A stretch of 64,000 nt of DNA from Datnioides undecimradiatus (lineage: Eukaryota; Chordata; Actinopteri; Lobotiformes; Datnioididae): contig WARS01000013.1 of NCBI GenBank assembly GCA_008933995.1, positions 11,791,808 to 11,855,807 of the forward strand, written 5' to 3'. The position numbers were made by a program, and so were the translations under genes. The notes beneath the pieces are model-generated. The model saw only the letters and a program-made list of their open reading frames with translations, was not told the DNA's origin and made no database searches. Shown here in pieces: positions 38,455-50,200 of this stretch; the first letter of the stretch is position 1, and the number at the start of each line of letters is the position of its first letter.

Positions 38455-41400
38455 GGTGCAACGAGGGGGGACTAATGTGACATTCTGCTGCTGCTTCCAT
38501 TGCCTGGTTCGTACCTCAGCTGTCCCAGTGGACCAAAGCCAGACGACACTCATAGCTCTGGTGTGTGTCTGCACTCTGTGACCCAGGACTGTGTGTGTTT
38601 ATAGTTGCGTGCGTGTATGTGTGTGACTGCACTGTCCCTTCCAACTTCAAGCCAAAAAAAAAGAAAATGGCTTGTGTAAATGAAGGGGTGAAGTACAGAG
38701 GACCCTGCGTTGGAGCGCTTTGGAGTGGTGAGTCAATGTTCTGGTTGAATCTTTGGTCCAGACAGCACAAGTTGCTCTGGTAGATCACGACAAAGCTCAC
38801 AGTGACATCAAACAGACCACATGAAGAATTTTTTATGACATACAAATATGTGAACAAAGAAAATATTATATAAGCACTGCCAGCCCTTGAGGAGAAAAAG
38901 GTTTTCCAAGACACATCAGTCAGTCTGTCACATCTCTAAATACAGGTTGAGTAAGTCTGCTGTCACAGAAAATGTACAGGAAGAACTACGGAAAGTACAA
39001 AGTTCTGGTTAGAATAATTTGAAATGCTTTTGAAGACGCTGCGGCTCAACAAAATACACATAACAGATGCTGTGTAAGTGGCAATCGTGCAGATGTGTCT
39101 TCCTAAACTGCAAGATTAAAGAAACTTTTGTGTCTGGTCCTACCATCTTGAAAAGAAAAGCTGCATGATAGCAAACATCTAGTAAAGGCTGTTTGTTTGA
39201 AGAGGGGATCAGGTCACAGGTGTTTCTGTCAGAGGGAAACTTTGGTATTTACACCAGCTGAGTTGCTGCAGGAGACTGTGATGGAAATGTGAGCGAAGAG
39301 TTGGGCCGAGGAGTGCCAGGAAGAGGAGAACAAGGCTTCTCCTTGAGTGAGACTTAGTTAGACACTATAACAAACAGACCAAGCCGAGAGGAGAGGAGAG
39401 GGGAGGAGAGGAGAAGAGAACATCATTTTATACGCATGTGGTGCAGAGAATAGAAGTCAGTGTGCCACAGGGGATATAGGGACGATTGAGCTTTAGACCA
39501 TATGGTCAGAAGGTGACTGGATTGGTGTCTAATGGGATTGATCTAATCTGCTTTTACATTAATAGAAAGAGAAGGAGCAAGAGAGAGAGACATTAAGATA
39601 TAGGGGGCATCTTACTATAGTGTAGTTAACATGGTTTCCAGATAAAGTCAGAAATATAGAATTGATAAGAAGAGACGAAAATAAAAACTAGAAAATAGGA
39701 GTATATTATTGTTAAAACACATCTTTGTGGGACACAAATTTATCAGAATAGCACCAACAGCAACACCAGGCAGGACGAACTCTCTCACTCTCCTCTCATA
39801 CATTGTTTACTTGCTTGTTGGTGTAATTCGATCTCACTGTCATTTGATTAAACACATTGAAATGGGCACACATCAACTTGCTACTGATGGAAAGAGTGAG
39901 CCAAGCCCAGGCTGATGAGAAATAACGATACTCACGTCACTTTACCACGAAGTCTCTCTCTTACTTCACATCAGCTAGCATTAAACAAGTGGCTCAAATT
40001 CCCCTACACATACTCAAACCACCCACTTGTCAAACACACCCCCCCCTTCTCTCTTTTCCTCACCTTCTTCTTCAGTAGGTGATCCTGCTCAACTGGTTCC
40101 TCCTCCTCCTGTTGCGTGTATACCTGAGTTTTTCTCCCCTCAGGGCAACACCGTGCGAGTGTAAATATCCATGAATCATTGGTGTTACGGGAGGTGAGCA
40201 GTCTACTGTCATTATAGCCAGAGCGTCATCCTGACTCCTTCTCAATGTTTCATTGTCTGGTGAAGTTCCCAGAGATGTATATCTGTTGTATTAAACATGG
40301 AGAAGGCAGAGGACACATATAAGGGGCAAAACAGAAACACTTTATGTAGATGTGCAACATACTTAAAAAGATACTAAAATGAGAAAGGTAATTGTGGCTT
40401 GTGCAGGGGCACAGCAGACTGACTGGAGCCCCTCCTACATTTGGAGAGGGGCTTCAAAAACAGCTGTTTTGGCCTGAACCCAGTGCAATTATCCACCTCA
40501 TCTCCTCTAAGCCCCCATTTGAAGAGATAGTCAGGTATACTGGGAGTCAACAAGTGCCAGTATCGTCACACTTGATGTTGAGCTCTCTTGAAACTTCCCT
40601 GTGATGAAAAAATGCTGAGCACCTGAGCTCACTCACTGACTGGAAGTGACATCATTGCACAGCCAACAACAGCAGGGCGGACACAGCTGCATCTATAAAT
40701 TGATGATACCAGCCATTGTCAGTGCTTGCTCATTAGCACACTGTAAACAAACTTATACCCATTCATTAATTCTGCTAGCTGCAGCTGTGTCTGCCCTGCT
40801 CTGAGACTTTAGAGAGAGTAAAATGCAGTCTTATTACTGTTACATGTCTTGTGTTTCATAATCCAGACATGCTCAGCCTACTGGGGCCTTTGACTTAGCC
40901 CTTCTGGATACAATTTAACATGGGCGACAGTATTCACACCGACGTTACACACTTTGTTCAGTCTGTTCTTTATTTTTCACAACCTCCATATAAGAGCATA
41001 ATAACAGGACAGTGTCAGTATCACACGCTGCCTTGAAGTTTTGTCACAGGTCTCTGACTCATCAGCGTCCCAGTGTTGCCTGAATCTGTAACCCAATCGC
41101 AGACTGAAATCCAATTCACTTTATAGTGAATCACCTTACCGACCAAACCAGGGGCTGCACTTTTGTTTCATAACACAGGCCCAGGTGTCGAATAGCAAAA
41201 AACATGATTACCTGCTCATTACTTCGGTTAGGCCACAAATGAGTAAACTATCACATGAATTTAAGTTTTTCTCTGTGTGTTGCCTTTAAATCAGAACAGA
41301 CATGTCCTCACAAGTTGAAAAAAATTCTTGTTTTAATTGTTTATTTTTAGGGTTCAAATCTTACCTGGCCCCCTATGGCCTCACTCTGCGTGTTAAATAG

Positions 41401-41797
41401 TAAAAACTCAACCCAGAGCATCTCATTTCTGTTAATAATCATTTTTATTTTCTTTAGAAAAAGAAACTATCACAACTTCATTTGATTACTGTACAGTTTC
41501 TCTTCTCATAGTCACTCAGTCTGATAACAGGTTGTGATTTCATGCTGAAACACCAAACACCCTCCTACGAACACACACCACTAGTACAACATGACAGTAT
41601 ACAAACTTTCTCTTTTTCCACTTTTGCATTTTACATCCTCTGATATTCTGGACTGAATTGCAATTGAAACCACTTCTATTAAAAAAAAAAAAAAAAGTGT
41701 CAGAGTAGAAATCCCTGACATTTCACTTTGGAAACGAGGGATGAGAGAAAGAACTCTTTGAGCGGTGTGGTCCGTACAACATGCACCTGACATGTGC

Positions 41798-41800
<3 letters not shown>

Positions 41801-41833
<33 letters not shown>
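41801..41833. repeat. (TG)n microsatellite ending in CG alternation
   Basis: About 14 TG units followed by CGCGC. An alternating purine-pyrimidine run of this kind has Z-DNA potential. Confidence 0.92.
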
Positions 41834-41835
<2 letters not shown>

Positions 41836-43297
41836 TTTGGACAGCACCATAATTCACGATACGTGTGAGTTTAAGAGGTTTCCTGCCCTACATGAGACAG
41901 AGCGAGAGAAACGAGAGAGACAGAGTTGGTGGGGGAGGAGAGAGAATCTAGGTCAGATTGTGGAGCATGCAGACCCCCTTTCGCAGTAACGCTCGTATAT
42001 GCATTCCCTCGCTCTCAGTGGACAGAACTGCATGCGTGTTCATCCATACGTGGGACAGAGGAGTATAAGTGGAACACAGTTCATATAAGATTAAGGGATG
42101 TATCAAGTATGTCTCCCTGAGAAACACTTCTTTCTTTAGTACCATAAAAACCCTCCTTAGTCACTGGCCTGTCCTGTCAACTCCTCTACACATCGCCTGA
42201 AACAAAAAAAAAAAAAGAACTTGGCTCATATAAAACATGCCGCCCTTCATTTTATCCCATGATCTTTTACACCTGGCACTGTTCTTTTTGGATCAATGCA
42301 CCACTGCCAACGATCACAACAGCCAATTAGGGGTGTGGGCAGGTGACTTTCGTACAAACATTTACTTTCCAAAGCCAACTTTCCACCCCGCAGGTGTGCA
42401 TGTGCAATGACTTGCAGCTTTCCTTCCCTCTTCTTCTTCTCACTATATTATTTACTGATACATATATATGTATATATCAGTCTGTATTAGCCAGCCTCAC
42501 GTGGCAGGCTCACGCAAACCAGTTTGTGAAGTACAGAGTGTGACATCTTTGTGACAGTTCGAGTGGAGCTACTGTCCTCCCCACCCACTCCTCCCCCACC
42601 TCCAACTCTTTTCAACCAAAAGGGGGAGTTGGGAGGAGGACACAAATAGGCTGTCCTACGCCCTCTTAATGTCTCCCACAGTAGCACCACGAAGCTAAAG
42701 CACACACACACATACAAACGTCACATACTGAGCTGACATGCAAAGCACCAGGGATCTGGAAAGGTAGAAAAAGACAAAGAAGTGAAGACTTATTGCTAAA
42801 AAAATATTTTCTTAATCAGTTACTACATAATGCCAATCCCTCAATATTACCTGTGTAAAGGCCTTTGTATGTTGTACAAGTGTATGGGTAACTGTGAACA
42901 AGAGTGTGATTCTTTGTTTTTCTATTAAATGATGTTGGCTGACCAAATCTTTGCTTGCAAACTCTGACCTGATAAGTGTAATCTCTGTAGCCCTTTTCAA
43001 GTTTCATTCTTTTATAACACGTCCAGAGAATCGGTAAGGGCCTCCGAGTGTGAAGAAAGAGTGTGAAGTGAGGCAAGTGACAGTGCAGGTGTGCTTGAGT
43101 GCGTTTTTACTTAAAAACACAACACTCACGTGAGAACACACGCAGGTTAAAAAACATCTGTTCATTTACGAAGCTGTCCACTCACACAAGGAGGTTTTTT
43201 AAAAAGCATTATCTAAATCAAACCTTACCAATGGCTGCATATAGAAACTCCACAGCCGCTCAAGGAAATCCTCTGTATAAAAACTTTTTAGTGTGTC

Positions 43298-43303
43298 TTT
43301 ATT
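43298..43303 (-). terminator. dyrk3: Candidate polyadenylation signal of dyrk3
   Basis: Minus-strand AATAAA about 205 nt after the dyrk3 stop codon. It is the nearest canonical hexamer. Longer 3' UTRs using further hexamers downstream are possible. Confidence 0.45.
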
Positions 43304-43507
43304 GTCTCTCTCTCTCTGTTCAGCTAATATTAAAAACCAGGAACTGGGGTGTCGACACCTCTCAGTAGAAAACAAATAAAAGAACCAAACGAGTTTTAAA
43401 ACCTAGGCTCCACTTCCTTCTGTATTCTGACTCCTCCTGAGGAGTTCAGAGGAGGGAGAAGTGGGCAGAGAGAGGAGACTACAGGACTCTCTCTCTCTAC
43501 TTTCTCT

Positions 43508-44239
43508 CTAGGAGACAAGTTTGGGTAGGACCGTGCGAAGAGGTATGGCCTCCCCAGAATCTCCCATCATGTTGCTCCTCAGTTTGTTGTTGGCAGCTGT
43601 GGTGCCTAAGCTAGGCCCACCTTTGGCCAGGATAGACGGGAACGAGGTGCTGTGGTGCTCAGGGAGCCGTTTCACGGTGGCCCCCTGGCTCTTCTCTGTC
43701 CCAGGTAGTGGCTTGGGTAGGCGTCGATACAGCCAAGGGTGTCTGAGGGCCTGGCTAGGGGTGAGACGAGACGAGGGGTCCCAGTCCAAACACTTCTTTA
43801 TGAAGTCAGTAAAGGTGGGGTCCTCGCAGCCCTTGAGTGCAGCACTCCACTCCTTGCTACCTGGAGGACCTCTCATTTTGCCACGTCGGGAGCGAGATCC
43901 CGTCAGCACAGTGGCCCCTGTGGGCAAGGTATTAGCTCCACAGTAGCGAGGGTGGCCCTTGGAGTTGATGAAGTTCTTTGCCCTCTTGGCCTGCTCCAGG
44001 ACCTTCTGTGGAGGCATGCCCAGCAGCTCCATGACACAGGCCAGCTGGTCACCCTCATCCTCGCCAGGGAACAGTGGGTAGCCGGTCAGCAGCTCAGCCA
44101 GTATGCAGCCAAAGCTCCACATGTCAATAGGAAGGCCATAACGTGAACCAAGAATCACCTCTGGAGCTCGATAGAAACGAGACTGGATGTAGGTATAGAC
44201 CCGCTGGTGTTCAAAACAGCTGGAGCCAAAGTCAATCAC
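43508..44239 (-). CDS. dyrk3: dyrk3 coding exon 6 (terminal)
   Basis: Residues 361-603 and stop TAG at 43510-43508. It holds DFG, the YTY activation loop, [17 protein letters not shown], the CMGC insert region and a C-terminal tail ending RTVLPKLVS. Acceptor TGTGCCAG. Confidence 0.95.
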   Translation of the reverse strand: MIDFGSSCFEHQRVYTYIQSRFYRAPEVILGSRYGLPIDMWSFGCILAELLTGYPLFPGEDEGDQLACVMELLGMPPQKVLEQAKRAKNFINSKGHPRYCGANTLPTGATVLTGSRSRRGKMRGPPGSKEWSAALKGCEDPTFTDFIKKCLDWDPSSRLTPSQALRHPWLYRRLPKPLPGTEKSQGATVKRLPEHHSTSFPSILAKGGPSLGTTAANNKLRSNMMGDSGEAIPLRTVLPKLVS

Positions 44240-47200
44240 CTGGCACAGAGGGAAGAGGAAGAGATTGTATGAGTGGACCTGTGCAAAACATGCTCTAATA
44301 AACAACCTCACAGGAAGTTCTCAAATGGGCGTATGTGGCGTGTCCTACCTTGATGCCGCTACGCCCCTGCTGTTTGAGCAGGATGTTCTCTGGCTTGAGG
44401 TCACAGTGGATGATTCTGTGTCTGCTCAGCGCCTCCAGGCACTGCAGGATGGAGTGTGCAAACTTTCTGACCAGTGGCAGACTGAAGCCTTGGAACTTGT
44501 TGCGCTTGATAAGCTCATACAAGTTCATGCTTAGCAGCTCAAAGGTCATACAGATGTGGTTGCGGAAGGTGAAGTTTTCAAGCATGTGCACGACATTCAT
44601 GGTGCCATTTCGATCCTGCTTGCGCAGGTGCTCCAGGATGCGAATCTCCTCCTGTGCCTGCCGGTGGAAACGCTTCTCGTTGCGTACCATTTTCAGAGCC
44701 AGGTGCTGCTGGAGTTTGTGATCGTATACTTTAGCCACCTGGCCAAAGCTTCCTTTACCAATGATCTAAAGAGGGCAACACATGTGAAAATTGAAAAGAG
44801 GGTAAGGTAACGACTTTAATGGTTTTACTGGCAGTCGACTTCGATTGTGCCAATAAACACGTCCCAATATTACTACATAACCTGCGTCTCACCTTGAGGA
44901 ACTCGTAGCGGTAAGCCAGCTGGTCATGAGGGACATGAATGTATCCACCCTGCTCATCATCGTAGCCACAGTTGTTGCTGCCACCAGCAACGGCAGGCCT
45001 CTTCTTAGCATTGGGTCCCACAAAGTAGATGTCTGGGTAGGAGTGGATCTCGGTCTGCTCCAGGGTGGTCAACTGAGATCGGTACAGTCTCAGAGCCTGG
45101 TCGGGAGTGAGAGGGCCACACAGTTTCCCACTGTTCCCTCCATTCACAACTGCGTGTTGGCCGGAGGATTCACTGGAGCCCTTGCTGGATTCAGTGCTGT
45201 GACAAAGAAGCATAACAGAGACATCGTGATGAACTCAGGTTTTTGTGGTACTTGCTGTGCACAGATGTTTTGGCATTTTCATATGTGTCTTTCTTACCTG
45301 TCTACACTGCGCTCCTTGGACAGGCTGGAGACTGGAGCAGGTTTACTGGGTGTCTGACCAGTGGTCCCACTGTTCTGAGTGGTTGCTGTGGTTATGGCGT
45401 TGATCTTTCTGTTGTTGGTGGAGTCTTCATACAGGTACTTGACCTTCAGCTGGCCACCACGCACAGTTACCTGATCCCTCATTACTGTCTTGTTACTTAC
45501 AACCTATTAGAGATAAAGGAAACATATAAGGTTATTAGAAAAAACATTTAACAAATGTATTCAGTCTAGAAAACAGAATGTAAACATTGTACTTTTTTAT
45601 ACACAAGACATGCAGTTTATTTTGTTGTGGACTGTGTCTGTCTATACAGCACTGACTTATAGCCTGCAATACTTCAGCTGCAAGAAAATATAGTCATGCT
45701 CAAAATATTTCTCAGTAGTCTTCAATCATATAAACATTTCATATAGAAAATATACAATAGATTTATTATGCCTGTGAACTCAATTGGAGGTACATATTTA
45801 GTTCATAATTGTTTACTTATCACGTTATGATATCGTCAGTGATCTAAGCAAAGACTAGAACAGGGAGCTAGTTAGCAGATGTAGCTCAAGCTTTATCTGA
45901 TCTGGCCTGAATAACTGCTAACTATCGTCACGAGCAGTGAGCCACCAGCACAGATGCAGTAAGCAGTAGGTGAACCTGCACAGCTGGATCTAGATCCAGT
46001 TTGGTAAGGACTTCAGAATTACAGGCCCACCCCCTAACATAACTCATCCTAGATGACCCACATTGTCGCCTACTTTGTTTGTTTGCTAGCTGTTAGCAAT
46101 TAGGCAAAAGGTACTCGGACCGAGCTTTGCGAGGACCTTTTGATTCCAACATTTAACTTCCTGGATGGATTTTATCAGTTTGATTGGGGTTCAGTCACTA
46201 AAACCTGCAATTCAGCAGCTATAGATTCACACAAATGACTTCTGATTGCATTTGTGTTTGAACAACAGTTGTCACCCTGTTCAAACACATATGCCCACAA
46301 ACATAAAAGTGACAGATTGGCAGTTGCTTGAGACGAGCTGAAAGGTTAGCAGAGCAACAGGGAGTATCTGGAGTCCTGCTCTCGCCTGCCAGTAAACAGT
46401 CTTCTTTCAGTAACCCCAGGAATTCATTCCTCCTCACTCTCTGTCTCTCCCTCTCTTACCAACGGAAAGAAACCTCCACAAGATTATGGAGCACAGGGGA
46501 AATGACAGTCATTAAAGCTAGATTATACTCTTAAACTGTAGAAGCAATGTGGCTGTTAATAAGACACACTGACATAAACTCAGCACGGCTTTCCTCTATA
46601 CAGGCACACTAGAAAGGCAAATTTACTGGGTCTGCCTCGCTGTCTCTCCTGCACTTGAACACTTTTAGTTTTAATGGCAGTGTGGTTTCGCCCATCTGAG
46701 CGAGTGCAGATTTGGATCTCATGTTTTCTTTTCACCCCAGCTCCACGGGGCAGCATAGCAATCTGCCCCGTGGAGCTTCTGGCTTCAGCTCGTACACACA
46801 GCTGAGCAGGTCAATGGCTTAAACAGTGTCAGCTGATAAAGACAACACAACAAGGAAATGCATATTAAAAGTAGGTGCTGACATGTTGTGCTGAAAGAGG
46901 ACTCAGCTTGGAGTGTGTTTGTGTTGTAAGTTTGGGTCCTAAAATAGAGATGGAATGCAGGATGGGTTTCCATACATGTAACCATATAGTTTTAACTTAT
47001 TACAAACAGCCATACTGCTGACCCAGGGTCCCATGCAGCTGATGTCCCAAAACTGTACTGCAGACACAGTGAATGTCACTGATTGAGCCCCTTCACCCAC
47101 ACACAGACACACATGCTGGTGTTTACAGAGGGGGGAACAAAATTAAAGCTTTCTCCATGTGGAGCACCAACTGTGTTGGATTATTGATTAACTGGGCAGG

Positions 47201-50200
47201 GGGCGTAATTAGAAAAAAAAAAAGATTTGAAAAATGACCAGTGACTTAAATGCAAAGCAGAGCGCGTGAATCTTCTTAACCACCGGGTGAAGAAGACCTC
47301 CGCCCTCTGTATTACCTGGTAATACAGAGGGCGGAGCGTCCTCAGTATGCAAATCTGCATGGTGCAACAGATGGAGAAGAGCTAATCTCTGTGCTGTCAG
47401 AGACACCCCTAAGTACACTTTTCTCCTTTTCTCAAGCACTTAGAATTGCACAGTTAACAAATGTAGCTCTTTGTCACACACAGCCAATTATGGCTACGCA
47501 GAAATATAAATTACAGTAATTTTCACAGACTTAATTATAACGATGTCTGTAGTTGTGTTGAGCAGAGCTATCCACTCTCTCACTCATTAATGTTGCATTA
47601 CAAGTCGGAACCAAGTGGGACTACAATTCATTTTATTAGATTGTCCCTTGCTCTCACAAAGAACAGGGATGACATCAGTTTATTACTTTAATAGAGCACA
47701 GGGCAAGCTGTACAACAAGCTGAACTGGGGCAAGCTACTGTCAGTCACGTTCAAACAGAGGATATTACCTCTGTGAGCGTGACAGAAAGTACAAAAGGAA
47801 AAGGGACAGGACGAGAATAGAAAAGTAGGCCTAACCTCTGTGCAAGCCCACTGATGGAGGATTACAACAAGAACAGAAGAAAGGGAGGAGGGGAAGACTG
47901 TTGATTGGTGATTTTGTTTGTGGGTCACATTTTCAAGCCCAATAAATCTTTACAATATATCAAACCAGCCTTTTTCCCCCTGCGCTGGTGGAGTGTCATT
48001 GTCTGTGTGTGCACTTTCTGCCAAAGGGTCTTTTCAGCAAGGGAAACATAGCCTCACATAGGCTGCCACTGACATTTGTTGATAAATCTAAGAATCCTTT
48101 TATGTATAACAGATTAAAATAAACAAATGCGTATCACAAGTTAGCGGATCTCCAAGGTACATCCTAAATATCTTTACTTTGACTGACCACAGCCCAAACT
48201 GCTTTTCAAAGAGAAAAAAACACAGCAACTCTATTTACAGCTCAGCAAAAAACAACTAATAATGTTAATGAGTCAACTATGGAAGCCTTTGAATGGCATG
48301 TTATCAGTGAGAGTTACTGATATGCAGAACTATACACAGACCTGCAGATCAAAAGTGCTTTGTGACTCCTGTTTTTTTCTGTCAAATCATGAAATCACCA
48401 ATGCCTCAATCAAATGGAAACCATTGTGTGTGCCAATACACGATACACTGGTAAATTTGCATCCTCTGATCTGTGAGATACATGCAAATGCACTGTTTAA
48501 CCGCAATTGTTCACAAATACTGGCAAATGTCATTGGATCAGTGTATACTACTTTACAGGCACAGAATGGCTTCACTTCAGCTATTCTGATACAGTCATGA
48601 GAGCTGCACGCTGCAGTACACATTCCAGCATCTCCTCGGGCAGTCAATCAATGTTACTCACATGACTGCGTTATTCTCACTGAGGAGTATAAAAATTTGA
48701 ATGAATTACAAAGATTGGAGATAAGAGATACTGAGGGAAGGAAGGAGGGGTGCAACTGTAATGAATGGGAACAGGGCTGAGGGGGGAATATCTCTGTGAG
48801 GAACAGGATGTCTGAAGACAGAGCGTGCTTCAGCACAGGAAACACAGCTTAACTGGCTTTGTGCATATGTGTGTATGTACGTTTGTGTGTGTACTCACTG
48901 TGTGTTTGGGCATGGGGGGCAACCCAGACGGACTGTTCGTATCTGCTTCGTCTTTAAGAATGTGGTCTGTCCTCATGTACGAGTCATACAGACCATCGCC
49001 ATGTCGTGCTGAAAGAGACAAAGAAGAGCAAAATAAATCACCGTGACAATGTGCAATCATCAAATCTGCAACACAGACACACTCATGGATAAAGCCTAGA
49101 GGATGACGTTCAAGAGGTGACGCTTGCAAAATGCAATCTAATCTCCACAGAGGCAGACAACACTGTGTTTGTTTGCACGAGGTAAAGTCCCATTGATTAT
49201 TTCATCAATCAACCTACCAGTTTCCCTGGCCAACTTGAGACAAAAACAAATGGTTTGGAGTGACCCAACAAATAATCCCTAGAGCTAGCCTCAGCACGAC
49301 TGCCCCACGGCACAGGTCTCTGTCGACCAGAGGGAATGCACATTGTCTGCCACAACATCCTAACCCACATTTACTGTGAACGGGCCATTATTAGCAGATA
49401 CATCCATTGTGTCTATTGTGTCCAATACATTGTATCCAAGGCCAGAGCTCCAACCTGTCCAGCTTAGATAGGGCTTAGGGTCCCAGATCGCTAGCGCTGC
49501 AAGTGGTATTATTGGCCTAATAGGGGTAACAGATGCCTCTGTGACGACAGCATCTTTCTGTCTGCCCATCTGTCCATTCAGGCCGAGCCATGTAGTGCAC
49601 ACACCAGGTGTGCTCAGAAATAGAGCTCATATGGAGGGATGCGGGTGCGTGTCATTCAATAGTGCTGCGTGTGGGCGCTCACCTCTGTGGCATAGAGCCA
49701 AACACCTAATGTTAGATGACACAAACAGGGCGGATGGATGAGGGGAGCATTTGGGACTGTAGGAGGAAGCCGGTTACTCAAATGACAAACCTACATCAGC
49801 CGGCTGTTCATCACAGTCATTTAGCTTGCCCACAAGTTGCCACTTCAATACAACTGAGGTGCCAGTATTAACCTCTGAAAGTCAGAAATGTCACAGAGTA
49901 CCCTGTTAGCATAAGCCATTTAGGGAGCTATTGTGTTGGGTTAGCTCATTAGCAAAAGCCCAAAACTGTGGCATGTCTGGTGTTCCCTCCGATTAGCCCT
50001 TGAGAGTGTTGTAACCATGTGCAGGTGCGTCAGAGCCCATGTCCCCAGCTCGTCAACCGACCAGCTCCGGGACAGATTAAACCTGCTGCTTGGATACAGA
50101 TGCAATAGACCTTCACAGCACAGCAAACAGAGGCATTAGGGCGCTACACACGCACGCACATGAGCACACACACGCACACACAACATTAGCAAGCACAGAC

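Larger units (their letters stand above)
35470..43290. other. Intergenic region, part 2, including dyrk3 3' flank
   Basis: No gene recognised. It contains a polypyrimidine tract (about 36037-36072), a polypurine tract (about 39388-39418), two TG microsatellites and the hairpin at 37259-37288. Other open frames here are short or low-complexity. The right end may include distal dyrk3 3' UTR. Confidence 0.6.
45504..48898 (-). other. dyrk3: dyrk3 intron 2
   Basis: A 3.4 kb intron. It contains two perfect hairpin palindromes (46739-46777 and 47298-47336). No coding exon or RNA gene recognised otherwise. Confidence 0.8.

Noticed and set aside
38321-38581. Plus and minus frames through the TG repeat
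   Set aside because: Val/Cys and Thr/His runs come from the microsatellite.
41341-41380. tRNA B-box-like GGTTCAAATC
   Set aside because: No cloverleaf, A box or acceptor stem around it.
43521-44146. Open frames of 135-141 codons on the plus strand
   Set aside because: They are antisense to the dyrk3 terminal exon, whose frame carries clear kinase motifs.
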